DNA of 64,000 bases, taken from the NCBI RefSeq assembly GCF_039679125.1, contig NZ_CP155551.1, positions 4,154,001-4,218,000 on the forward strand. The letters run 5' to 3'. The notes under the pieces are model-generated. The model saw only the letters and a list, made by a program, of their open reading frames with translations. It did no database searches and was not told the origin of the DNA. How positions within the stretch are numbered: the first letter of the stretch is position 1; the number at the start of each line of letters is the position of its first letter. Source of the stretch: Blastococcus sp. HT6-4 (GTDB lineage: Bacteria; Actinomycetota; Actinomycetes; Mycobacteriales; Geodermatophilaceae). Below are positions 56,055-64,000 of this stretch, piece after piece. Made by a program: the position numbers and the translations under genes.

Positions 56055-58520
56055 TCAGACCTCCAGCAGGGAGTCGGAGACGCCGGTCGGCGCCGAGGAG
56101 TGCGAGTAGAAGGCCGGGTCGGCGGCGAGGATCGCGGCCCGGACGTCGAGCAGCTCGGTCACCTTGTCGCCGAGGACGGCGGAGCCGAGCAGGCCCATGT
56201 CGTCGATGTCGCTGCGCACGGCAGCCTCGCCGTCGACGATGTCGAGGATCTCCTCGACGACGATGGCGACGCTGCGGCCGTGGTCGGCGTAGACGATCAC
56301 CTCGAGCACCTCGCGGTCGCTCTCGCCGTAGGCACCGAGGTGCCGGTCCAGCCGGACGATCGGCAGGATCGCCCCGCGGTACTGCACGACCTCGCGGTTG
56401 CCCACCTTCTCCACCGCCTCCGTGCGGACCTGCTCCAGGCGGGTGACGGTGTCCAGCGGGATGGCCACGCGGCGGCCGCCGCCGATCGCGGCCAGCAGCA
56501 TCCGCTGCCGCTCGGTCTCGGCCGCGGCGGTCTGCAGCGACGTGGTCCGGGACTCCTGGCGCTCGGCGGTCTCGGTGCGCAGGGCGCGGCGGGCCAGTGC
56601 CTGCACGTCCAGGATGAGCGCCACCGTGCCGTCGCCCAGGACCGTGGCGCCGGAGTACAGCCCGATGGACTTCAGCTGCCCGCCGACCGCCTTGACGACG
56701 ATCTCCTCGGTGTTGATCACGCGGTCGACGACGAGCCCGAAGCGCCGGCCCTCGGAGCGGAGGACGGCGATGACCACGTGCCCGTCGTGCCGCTCGGAGG
56801 TCAGCCCCAGGACGTCGGTGAGCCGGACGAGGGGGAGGAGCTCACCGCGGAGTCGGTAGACCTGCGCCCCGCCGACCTCCTCGACGGCGTTCACGGCCTT
56901 CTCCGCGTCCAGGCTGACCAGCTCCTGCAGGCTGATCTGCGGGATCGCGTAGCGGTCGGCGGCGCACTCGACGGTCAGCGCCGGGACGATCGCCAGCGTC
57001 AGGGGGATGCGCAGGCGGCAGACGGTGCCCACGCCCGGCTCGGACTCGACCTCGATCGTGCCGCCGATGGACTCGATGTTCGTCTTGACGACGTCCATCC
57101 CGACGCCGCGGCCGGAGACGTTCGTGACCGCCGCGGCGGTGGAGAAGCCCGGCAGGAAGATCAGCTGGAGGATGTCCGCGGGGCTCATCCGGGCCAGCGC
57201 GTCCTGGGTGAGCAGGCCGCGCTGCACGGCCCGGGCGCCGAGCTTCACCGGGTCGATCCCGGCGCCGTCGTCGGCCACCTCGACCACGACCTGGCCGCTC
57301 TCGTGCCGGGCGCGCAGGGTCAGGACGCCCTCGGCCGCCTTGCCGGCCTTCTTGCGCGCGTCCGGCGCCTCGATGCCGTGGTCGACGGAGTTGCGGACCA
57401 GGTGGGTCAGCGGGTCCTTGACCGCCTCGAGCAGCGTCTTGTCGAGCTCGGTGTCCTTGCCCTCCATCTCCAGGCGGACGTTCTTGCCGCACTGGATGCC
57501 GAGGTCGCGGACGACGCGGGGCAGCTTGGACCAGATGTGGTCGATGGGCTGCATGCGCGTCTTCATGACGCCCTCCTGCAGCTCGCTGGCGATGAGGTTC
57601 AGCCGCTGCGAGGCGCGCACCAGGTCGGTGTCGGTCGAGCGGCCGACGTACTGGACGATCTGGTTGCGGGTCAGCACCAGCTCACCGACGAGCAGCATCA
57701 GCTCGTCGAGCAGGTCGACGTCGACCCGGATGGTGCTGTCGGCGACGGCTCGGCGGACCTGGCCACCGGCGGCGTCGGCCGGGACGGCCTCCCCCTCGGG
57801 GTGGTGGTCTGCGGCGGCGGGCTCGGGCACCGGGTGCTCCTCGACGGCGGGGGCCGCGGTCAGCGGCTCGTCGGACAGGTCGTCCAGCAGGTCGTCCTGC
57901 GGGACGTCGTGCAGTTCCTCGACCGGAGCGGGGGCGGGCTTGGCGCGGGGTGCCCGCTTGGCCGGCGCCTTGGCGGCAGCGGGCGCCTTGGCCGGCGCCT
58001 TGCGGGCAGCCGGCTTCGCGGCCGCCTCGGCCGGCGCCTTGCGGGCAGCCGGCTTCGCGGCCGCCTCGGCCGGGGCCTCGGCCACCGGAGCCGGGGCCGG
58101 AGCCGGGGCCGGGGCCGGGGCCGGGGCGGCCGGCCCGTCCTCCATGGCGGCGCTGATGGCGGCTACGACGGCGGAGACGTCCACGGAGGCCTCGCCGCCG
58201 GTGGCCTCGATGGAGGTCAGCAGGGAACGGACCGTGTCCACCATCAGCAGCAGCACGCTCGTGCGCGCCGGCGTCAGCGCCAGCTCGCCGTCGCGCAGCC
58301 GGGACAGCATGTTCTCGCCGACGTGCGTGACCTCCTCCAGCCGGTTGAAGGCGAGGAAGCCGCTGGTGCCCTTGATGGTGTGGATGGTCCGGAAGATGCT
58401 GGACAGCCGCTCGCGGGAATCGGGCTCCTGCTCGAGCGCGACCAGGTCGGTGTCGAGCTGGTCGAGGTTCTCGTGGCTCTCGACGAGGAATTCCTCGACG
58501 ATGTCGTCCAGACCGTCCAC
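56055..58520 (-). CDS. cheA: Chemotaxis histidine kinase CheA (two CheW-like domains)
   Basis: An 821-residue kinase starting at GTG 58520 (AAGG five bases upstream). P1 phosphotransfer domain ~1-105 with His47 (TIHTIKGTSGF); a long linker ~125-250 rich in Ala, Lys and Pro with a perfect 13-residue duplication; dimerisation ~255-330; HATPase ~335-480 (LTHLVRNSVDHGIEAPDARKKAG, VADDGAGIDP, SGRGVGMDVVKTNIESIGG); CheW-like domain ~485-625; and a second CheW-like domain ~650-800 (RMLLAAIGGGRRVAIPLDTVTRLEQV). A recognisable P2 CheY-binding domain is absent or replaced by the linker. Confidence 0.95.
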   Translation of the reverse strand: MDGLDDIVEEFLVESHENLDQLDTDLVALEQEPDSRERLSSIFRTIHTIKGTSGFLAFNRLEEVTHVGENMLSRLRDGELALTPARTSVLLLMVDTVRSLLTSIEATGGEASVDVSAVVAAISAAMEDGPAAPAPAPAPAPAPAPVAEAPAEAAAKPAARKAPAEAAAKPAARKAPAKAPAAAKAPAKRAPRAKPAPAPVEELHDVPQDDLLDDLSDEPLTAAPAVEEHPVPEPAAADHHPEGEAVPADAAGGQVRRAVADSTIRVDVDLLDELMLLVGELVLTRNQIVQYVGRSTDTDLVRASQRLNLIASELQEGVMKTRMQPIDHIWSKLPRVVRDLGIQCGKNVRLEMEGKDTELDKTLLEAVKDPLTHLVRNSVDHGIEAPDARKKAGKAAEGVLTLRARHESGQVVVEVADDGAGIDPVKLGARAVQRGLLTQDALARMSPADILQLIFLPGFSTAAAVTNVSGRGVGMDVVKTNIESIGGTIEVESEPGVGTVCRLRIPLTLAIVPALTVECAADRYAIPQISLQELVSLDAEKAVNAVEEVGGAQVYRLRGELLPLVRLTDVLGLTSERHDGHVVIAVLRSEGRRFGLVVDRVINTEEIVVKAVGGQLKSIGLYSGATVLGDGTVALILDVQALARRALRTETAERQESRTTSLQTAAAETERQRMLLAAIGGGRRVAIPLDTVTRLEQVRTEAVEKVGNREVVQYRGAILPIVRLDRHLGAYGESDREVLEVIVYADHGRSVAIVVEEILDIVDGEAAVRSDIDDMGLLGSAVLGDKVTELLDVRAAILAADPAFYSHSSAPTGVSDSLLEV
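57991..58068. repeat. 39-bp perfect tandem duplication in cheA linker
   Basis: 57991-58029 and 58030-58068 are identical and encode the 13-residue unit containing AAAKPAARKAPAE. Next to it (58086-58131) GGGGCC hexamers encode an Ala-Pro run. Confidence 0.9.
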
Positions 58521-58575
58521 TGGTGCCTTCTCTCTGATCGGCGGGGCGCAGTCGGCCCCGCTGGGTCATCGGCGG

Positions 58576-58610
58576 GCCGCCGGCGGACTCAAGGTGAATC
58601 CGCCGGCGGC
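58576..58610 (-). terminator. Hairpin between mcp1 and cheA
   Basis: A perfect 12-bp stem (58576-58587 with 58599-58610) with an 11-base loop, ~70 bases beyond the mcp1 stop, in the same relative place as the hairpins after the other receptor genes. A perfect GCCGATAA lies just upstream (58632-58625), so it could alternatively be in the cheA leader. Confidence 0.6.
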
Positions 58611-58679
58611 AGCCGCCAGGGGTGTTATCGGCAGTTCGTCGCCTCTGACCGACCATTCGGCGCGGGGACGCCGCGCCGG

Positions 58680-59466
58680 TCAGTAGGTGAAGCGGCCCAC
58701 CGTGGTGCGCAGGCCGGCGGCCATCCGCGACAGCTCGTCGACCGCGGTGCGGGTCTGGGTCAGCGCCTGGGTCGTGGAGTCCGCGGCGGTGGAGACCCCG
58801 GAGATGTTCTCCGCGATCTGCGTCGTCCCACCGGCGGCCTCCTGCACCGACCGCGACATCTCGTTCGTCGTCGCCGTCTGCTCCTCCACCGCCGAGGCGA
58901 TGGTCGTCTGCCGGTCGGAGATCTGGGCCACGATCGAGGAGATCTCCCCGATCGCCGCCACCGCCGCGGTCGTGTCGCCCTGGATCGCCAGCACCCGCCG
59001 CGCGATGTCCTCGGTCGCCTTCGCCGTCTCCTGCGCCAGCTCCTTCACCTCGTTGGCCACGACGGCGAAGCCCTTGCCGGCCTCGCCGGCGCGGGCGGCC
59101 TCGATGGTGGCGTTCAGCGCCAGCAGGTTCGTCTGCTCCGCGATCGAGGTGATCACCTTGACGACGTTGCCGATCTCGGCCGAGGACTCCCCCAGCTTCG
59201 CCACCGTCGCCGTCGTCGTCTCCGCCGCCGTCACCGCACGCGCCGCCACCTCGCTGGCCTCCGCCGCGTTCGTCGCGATCTCCCGGATCGAGGCACCCAT
59301 CTGCTCCGCACCCGCCGCCACCGTCTGCACGCTGCGCGACACCTCCTCCGCCGCGCCGGAGACCACACCGGACTGCGCCGAGGTCTCCTCCGCCGACGCC
59401 GAGATCTGCGCCGACGACGCCGACAGCTCCTCGCTGCTGGCCGCCACCGCATCCGCCGAGGCGGCG
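58680..59466. repeat. Receptor signalling-domain repeat, copy 1
   Basis: Nearly the same DNA occurs at 60660-61446 and, up to the window edge, 63576-64000, including long runs identical at synonymous positions. The sensor domains upstream are unrelated. Confidence 0.85.
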
Positions 59467-60350
59467 ACCTCGCCCAGGACCCCGCGGAGCGTGCCCATGG
59501 CCTCGTCGAGCGCCCGGCCCATCCGGCCGAGCTCGTCGCGGGACGTGAGGTCGCTCGTCCTCGTCAGGTCCCCGGCGGCCAGGCCGGCCGCGGCGTCCTG
59601 GACCTTCCGGGCAGCGCGGGCGATACCGGTCGCCACGCCGAGGCCGAGGCCGGCGGCGAGCGCGATCCCGACGATCATCGCGACGATCGCGATCGTCCGT
59701 TCCCACTCGTAGCTGTCCCGGACGGCGTCGGCGGCCGCGGCGGCCTCGGTCATCTCCATCTCGCGCAGGATCTGGATGTCCTCGCCCATCTCCGCGGCGA
59801 TCGGCACGCCCTGCCGCTCGTTCGCCGCCGCCCAGCCCGCGACGTCGTCGGCCGCGGCGAGCGGAGCCAGCACCTGCTCCTGGAACGCGACGTACTCCTG
59901 GATGTCCACCGCCAGCTCCTCCGCCAGCGCGAGCTTCTCCCGGTTGTCGGTGCCGGCGGCGTACTCCACCAGCGTCGCGTCGAACCGGTCGCGGTGGCCC
60001 TGCACCTTGGCGGCGTGGGCCTGGAGCTCCTGGGGGGTCTGGGCGATGAGCATGTCGCGGGTCCCGACGCGCATGTCGCTGAGCGTGGCGTCCAGCTCGG
60101 CGGCGGCGACCGCTCCCTGCAGGTTGTTGCCGTACAGCTGGTCGGCCTGGTCGGCCGCCCCGCTCATGCCGACGATCCCGAGCACCCCGAGGCCCACCGC
60201 GACGGCCGCGCTGACCGAGACGGCGCCGAGCACCTTGGTCTTGACGGAGAGGTCGGCCAGCCGGGACATGGGGGACCGGCCGGGGGCGGCGGTCGGCCGG
60301 CCCGCCGGTCGGCGGACCGGGGTGACGGCCGTGCGGGCAACTGCGGTCAT
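58680..60350 (-). CDS. Methyl-accepting chemotaxis protein (mcp1, intact)
   Basis: A 556-residue receptor from ATG 60350 (GGAG seven bases upstream). TM1 ~38-60, a periplasmic four-helix-bundle sensor (~62-215, with [34 protein letters not shown]), TM2 ~220-240, HAMP (~242-295, [33 protein letters not shown]) and a cytoplasmic signalling helix bundle (~300-556) with tip [26 protein letters not shown]. No C-terminal CheR/CheB pentapeptide; it ends GRFTY. Ligand unknown. Confidence 0.95.
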   Translation of the reverse strand: MTAVARTAVTPVRRPAGRPTAAPGRSPMSRLADLSVKTKVLGAVSVSAAVAVGLGVLGIVGMSGAADQADQLYGNNLQGAVAAAELDATLSDMRVGTRDMLIAQTPQELQAHAAKVQGHRDRFDATLVEYAAGTDNREKLALAEELAVDIQEYVAFQEQVLAPLAAADDVAGWAAANERQGVPIAAEMGEDIQILREMEMTEAAAAADAVRDSYEWERTIAIVAMIVGIALAAGLGLGVATGIARAARKVQDAAAGLAAGDLTRTSDLTSRDELGRMGRALDEAMGTLRGVLGEVAASADAVAASSEELSASSAQISASAEETSAQSGVVSGAAEEVSRSVQTVAAGAEQMGASIREIATNAAEASEVAARAVTAAETTTATVAKLGESSAEIGNVVKVITSIAEQTNLLALNATIEAARAGEAGKGFAVVANEVKELAQETAKATEDIARRVLAIQGDTTAAVAAIGEISSIVAQISDRQTTIASAVEEQTATTNEMSRSVQEAAGGTTQIAENISGVSTAADSTTQALTQTRTAVDELSRMAAGLRTTVGRFTY

Positions 60351-60659
60351 GGTGGTGCTCCAGGGAGAAAGGGGTTGGCAGGCGCCGGATTGGCCGGGCG
60401 AAGGTCGCCGGGCCCGGTGCGGGGCGGTACGCACCAGAAGGTAGGGCGCGGCGGACCGGAAAAGTACGGAATTGCCGGCGTGTCCCGATGGAGCGACAAC
60501 ATTGATCGGCGACCGCATTTCCGGTGTCGACTTGACGGCAGTTGCGGTACGCCGACCGGCCCGCACCGCATTCCGGGAACAATGGCGGCGGAACGCACGA
60601 AGGCGTGGTGACCGGGATTCCGGTCACCACGCCTTCGCGTGGACGTGCAGCGGCGTGGA
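60351..60659. other. 309-base gap between mcp1 and mcp2
   Basis: Holds the mcp2 terminator (60598-60637) and the mcp1 upstream region. On the minus strand it has GCCGATCA (near 60530-60523), one base off a sigma-28 -10 box but without a matching -35. No gene seen. Confidence 0.5.
60598..60637 (-). terminator. Hairpin terminator after mcp2
   Basis: A perfect 18-bp stem (60598-60615 with 60620-60637) and a 4-base loop, 23 bases beyond the mcp2 stop. Confidence 0.9.
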
Positions 60660-61446
60660 TCAGTAGGTGAAGCGGCCCACCCCTGCGCGCAGGTCCGCGG
60701 CCATGCGTGACAGCTCCTCGACGGCGGTGCGGGTCTGCCCCAGCGCCTGGTTCGTCGCATCGGCCGCGCCCGAGACGTTGCTGATGTTCGCGGCGATCTG
60801 CCCGGTGCCGCCGGCGGCCTCCTGCACCGACCGCGACATCTCGTTCGTCGTCGCCGTCTGCTCCTCCACCGCCGAGGCGATGGTGGTCTGCCGGTCGGAG
60901 ATCTGGGCCACGATCGAGGAGATCTCCTCGATCGCCGCCACCGCCGCGGTGGTGTCGCCCTGGATCGCCAGCACCCGCTTGGCGATGTCCTCGGTGGCCT
61001 TCGCCGTCTCCTGCGCCAGCTCCTTGACCTCGTTGGCCACCACCGCGAAGCCCTTGCCCGCCTCACCGGCCCGCGCGGCCTCGATCGTGGCGTTCAGCGC
61101 CAGCAGGTTCGTCTGCTCCGCGATGGACGTGATCACCTTGACGACGTTGCCGATCTCGGCCGAGGACTCGCCCAGCTTGGCCACCGTGGCGGTGGTCGTC
61201 TCCGCCGCGGTCACCGCCCGCGCGGCCACCTCGGAAGCCTCGGCCGCGTTGCTGGCGATCTCCCGGATCGACGCACCCATCTGCTCGGCACCGGCGGCGA
61301 CGGTCTGCACGTTCCGGGACACCTCCTCCGCCGCACCGGCGACCACACCGGACTGCGCACTGGTCTCCTCCGCCGACGCCGAGATCTGCGCCGAGTTGGC
61401 CGAGAGCTGCTGCGACGACGCGGCGACCGCGTCGGCCGACGCGACG
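60660..61446. repeat. Receptor signalling-domain repeat, copy 2
   Basis: Near-identical DNA to 58680-59466; see that copy. The region encoding the [19 protein letters not shown] tip differs by only scattered synonymous changes. Confidence 0.85.
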
Positions 61447-62259
61447 ACGGAGGCCATGACCTCGCGCAGACTCTCCTGGGCGACGTCGAGGGCTGCGGCC
61501 ATGCCACCGATCTCGTCGGACTGCTCGATGCCGGTCGTCCGCGTGGTCGCCCTCGGCGAGCCCCTGGATGACGTGCTGGACCTTGAGGAGGCGGCGCCGG
61601 ATCCCGCGGGCGACGACGTAGCCCACCGTCAGGGCGAGGGTCGCACCGACGGCGAGGACGGTGATGAGCAGGGTCCGGGCGTCGCTGCTGGTGTCGGTGA
61701 CCGCGGCCGCGGAGTCGCGGGCCTCGGTGATCTCGGAGTCGAGGAGCTGACCGATCCCGCCGGTGACTGCCGCCATGATCTTCTGCGCCTCGGCGTACTT
61801 GGCACCGGCCGTGGCGGCGTCGCCGGCGCTGTAGGCCTGGTGGGTCTCGGCCTGCACCTGGGTCCAGGTGTCGTAGTCCGCGAGCGCCTGCTCGGCCAGA
61901 GCCTGCTGGTCGGCGGTCGGTTCCGTGTCCAGGTACCCGTCGCCGGCTGCGGAGAAGGCCTCGGCGGCCGCGAGCGCGCCGTCGGCCCACGCCTTCGCGT
62001 TCTCCGGGCTGATCCTCGGCAGCAGCCCGGCGGTCTGGTTGAGCTGGAGGGTGAGCAGCTGCGACCGCATCTCCTCCGCCTGCACGAGGGCCTGGGTGCT
62101 CTGCCGGTAGTTGGCCTCGGCCTTGTCGGCCGCATCGCCCAGGGAGACGGCGCCGACGGTCCCGACGGCGACGCCGGCCAGGACCGCGACGGAGACGGAG
62201 GCGAGGATCTTGCCCGAGACCGACATTCCGCCGATCGCACGGCGCACAGGTATTGCCAC
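60660..62259 (-). pseudogene. Methyl-accepting chemotaxis protein mcp2 with frameshift in HAMP
   Basis: Starting at GTG 62259, the frame encodes TM1 (~16-38), a sensor helix bundle (YRQSTQALVQAEEMRSQLLTLQLNQTAGLL onward), TM2 (~190-212) and the HAMP start [13 protein letters not shown]. At about 61545 the frame is lost; the sequence resumes in another frame as [29 protein letters not shown] and continues through an intact signalling domain to GRFTY at 60660. Two bases missing (or one extra) restore EGDLTRTT. The lesion is not in a homopolymer, so it may be real. The signalling half alone has an ATG at 61502. Confidence 0.8.
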
Positions 62260-62336
62260 AGGACTTGTCCGTTCTGGAGGGTGATCGGAATGGTTTCCCG
62301 GCGGCGTGTCCCGGCGGGCGCTGAACGGGGAGCCGT

Positions 62337-63273
62337 TCACTCGCAACGAGAAGTTACGAGGCGGGAGTCGCGCTGTCGAACATTGTCCGCGTGTCGCACG
62401 AAGTTGTTCCGCAACAATTCGGGCACGGAGTTGACGAGTCGATAATTGCTTTTCGACGACCGGATCCGCGATGTCGACACGGTGCTGCCGAGCGAGGCGG
62501 CCATCCGGCCCAGCTCGTCACCCGAGCGCACCTCCGGCGTCACGGTCAGGTCGCCGGCCGCGAGAGCGTCCACCGACTTCTGCACCGAGCGCACGGTGGC
62601 GACGATCTGCCGCACGACGAGGACCGCCAGCACCGCGGCGGCCCCGATGCCGATCGCCAGGGCGATCCACAGGGTGTAGCGCGCCGACGTGGCGAGGTCC
62701 TGGCCGGCTGCGGCGTCGGCCTCCGCATCGGCGGCCTGGCGCTCCTGCTCCGCGCCGAAGGCGTCGGACAGGGCGCGCCCCGTCTCGGCCAGCGGCCCGG
62801 TGACGATGCCCTGCACGACATCCCTGTTCCCGGCGTCGGCCGGGGGTACAGCTGCTGGTCGACGACAGCGAAGTAGGCGTCGATCGCCTCCTGCATCGGC
62901 GCGAAGCCGGCCGGGTCGTTCAGCGTGGCGACGTAGGCGTCGATCTGCTCGCCGAACTCCACCCGGCGCTCGGCCAGGTCGACCCGCAGCTCGGCGCGCG
63001 TGGCTCCGTCGATGAAGCCGTACATGTTGTTGCGCGCGCGCTCGCCCTGCCAGGTGCGCTGCGCCTCGCCGAGCTTGTTGAGCGGGACGATCGAGTCCTC
63101 GTACAAGGTGTCCCCGCGTCGGCCAGCGTGTCGATCCGCTGGATGGCCAGCGCCGTCAGCCCGAAGGCGACGATGGCCAGCACCGCGAGGGCGGCGCCGA
63201 TCTTCGCGCCGACCGGGCGGTCGGTGAACCAGCCCGCCCGTCCGGAGCGGGTGGTGCGTGCAGGGACAGTCAT
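62337..63273 (-). pseudogene. Degenerate chemoreceptor mcp3: two frameshifts and no signalling domain
   Basis: From ATG 63273 the frame gives TM1 (~22-44, VGAKIGAALAVLAIVAFGLTALAIQRIDTLADAG), then shifts at the CCCC run 63112-63115; the sensor continues DTLYEDSIVPLNKLGEAQRTWQGERARNNMYGFIDG and shifts again at the GGGGG run 62842-62846, resuming with DAGNRDVVQGIVTG, TM2 (ARYTLWIALAIGIGAAAVLAVLVV) and HAMP (DALAAGDLTVTPEVRSGDELGRMAASLGS). Similarity ends near 62465; an unrelated tail runs to 62337. Each shift is a one-base loss in a homopolymer. Missing signalling bundle means no CheA control. Confidence 0.75.
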
Positions 63274-63575
63274 CGTGGTTCTCCAGGAAAGTGACTCGTA
63301 CGAGCGGATCGGGACGGCGTCGCGTCCACGTCGACGCTTCTCGTCCCCACATCCATCGCGCGTCTCGGGCGCGACGGGCAGAAAGGTGGGGCACGTCCGA
63401 ATCCGGATCGTCCGGATTTCAAGCGTGTCGGATCCGGCCCGGAAGATCGGTCGGTGACCGTGTCGCGGCCGTCGACATGCCGCCATTCCGGCCGGCGTCA
63501 CCTGCAGAAATGCGGAACGCCGGTGGCGACCGGGGAACGGTCACCACCGGCGTTCCGGCGGATGTGCAGGCGCGA
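63274..63575. other. 302-base gap between mcp3 and mcp4
   Basis: Contains the mcp4 terminator (63514-63556) and the mcp3 upstream region, somewhat A/T-richer around 63290-63430. No gene seen. Confidence 0.5.
63514..63556 (-). terminator. Hairpin terminator after mcp4
   Basis: A 19-bp stem (63514-63532 with 63538-63556) with one G-T pair and a 5-base loop, 20 bases beyond the mcp4 stop. Confidence 0.88.
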
Positions 63576-64000
63576 TCAGTAGACGAAGTTCCCCACGGTG
63601 GTGCGGAGGTCCGCCGCCATCCGCGACAGCTCGTCGACGGCGATGCGGGTCTGGGTGAGCGCCTGGGTCGTGGAGTCCGCGGCGCCGGAGACCCCGGAGA
63701 TGTTCTCCGCGATCTGCGTCGTCCCACCGGCGGCCTCCTGCACCGACCGCGACATCTCGCTGGTGGTGGCCGTCTGCTCCTCCACCGCCGAGGCGATGGT
63801 GGTCTGCCGGTCGGAGATCTGGGCCACGATCGAGGAGATCTCCTCGATCGCCGCCACCGCCGCGGTGGTGTCGCCCTGGATCGCCAGCACCCGCTTGGCG
63901 ATGTCCTCGGTCGCCTTCGCCGTCTCCTGCGCCAGCTCCTTGACCTCGTTGGCCACCACCGCGAAGCCCTTGCCCGCCTCACCGGCCCGCGCGGCCTCGA
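63576..64000 (-). CDS. Methyl-accepting chemotaxis protein mcp4 (C-terminal part, cut by window edge)
   Basis: The last ~141 codons of a receptor: signalling tip [58 protein letters not shown], second helix [55 protein letters not shown], ending VGNFVY. The frame is open to 64000, so sensor and HAMP lie outside. DNA is nearly the same as in mcp1 and mcp2. Confidence 0.93.
   Translation of the reverse strand, partial: EAARAGEAGKGFAVVANEVKELAQETAKATEDIAKRVLAIQGDTTAAVAAIEEISSIVAQISDRQTTIASAVEEQTATTSEMSRSVQEAAGGTTQIAENISGVSGAADSTTQALTQTRIAVDELSRMAADLRTTVGNFVY
63576..64000. repeat. Receptor signalling-domain repeat, copy 3 (partial)
   Basis: Nearly identical in DNA to 58680-59100 and 60660-61080. 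Confidence 0.85.

Noticed and set aside
58535-58571. Additional GCCGAT(C/G)A motifs upstream of cheA as sigma-28 promoters
   Set aside because: No TAAA-like box lies 15 bases upstream of either, and GCCGAT is expected often in this composition.
55698-60611. A 1637-codon open frame on the plus strand across cheW-cheA-mcp1
   Set aside because: It is the antisense of well-recognised genes in G+C-rich DNA and its translation has low-complexity Asp/Gly/His/Val composition with no domain.

Overview
The window is about 73-75% G+C by eye, almost fully coding, uses GTG starts heavily and has short ATGA/GTGA gene overlaps. This points to a free-living actinobacterium. Gene content (chemotaxis genes with a flagellar-type sigma promoter, two SpoIIE-type phosphatases, NAD-glutamate dehydrogenase, an acyl-ACP desaturase) fits Geodermatophilaceae (Blastococcus/Geodermatophilus/Modestobacter), but that placement is inference. 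I see no rRNA, tRNA, CRISPR array, insertion sequence or clear prophage.

Layout. 1-2.4 kb: a PadR repressor with a perfect 38-bp operator ahead of an ABC ATPase that runs off the left edge, a PRC-barrel protein and an aldo/keto reductase. 2.4-11 kb: a molybdenum cofactor and molybdate region (moaA-moaD, moaE-mobA-like, modABC, a helix-turn-helix/Mop protein) with an MFS permease, a GAF protein and an SMP-30 lactonase interspersed. 11-14 kb: an acidic Thr/Glu-repeat lipoprotein and two membrane glycosyltransferases. 14-29 kb: housekeeping and stress genes (DUF2786, RecQ-like helicase, carbamoyltransferase, DUF4383, acyl-CoA dehydrogenase, ECF sigma factor with anti-sigma-like partner, acyl-ACP desaturase, ArsR-VOC pair, LCP ligase, exonuclease III, YaaA). 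29-44 kb: a GAF/PAS/SpoIIE phosphatase, DEAD-box helicase, amidase, glucose-6-phosphate dehydrogenase with a GH15 enzyme, and the 1671-residue NAD-glutamate dehydrogenase. 44-50 kb: an Orc1/Cdc6-like AAA+ ATPase, an erythromycin-esterase-like gene divergent from a double-HTH MerR regulator, a second SpoIIE-type phosphatase split by an amber codon, and a small HATPase. 50-64 kb: a minus-strand chemotaxis locus reading mcp4, mcp3 (broken), mcp2 (frameshifted), mcp1, cheA, cheW, an unknown gene, then cheB, cheR, a CheY, a CheX-like protein, another CheY and a CheC/CheX-like protein.

The most unusual signal is a family of four related ~42-bp elements between 35.4 and 44.5 kb. They share TCTA-N6-TCTA, a facing TAGAG 24-25 bases from the first TCTA, then (G/C)ATA (CAGA in one copy). 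Two sit immediately upstream of the AAA+/winged-helix ATPase, one is upstream of the GH15 gene, and one lies between two convergent genes, so they are not simply promoters. I propose them as binding sites for an unrecognised protein, with the adjacent Orc1/Cdc6-like ATPase as first candidate.

Other main points: decay or recombination among the chemoreceptor genes (two of the lesions are one-base losses in homopolymers, so sequencing error is possible), a FliA-type promoter for the cheB operon, two regulators whose promoters imply leaderless mRNAs, and a REP-like inverted repeat between convergent genes.
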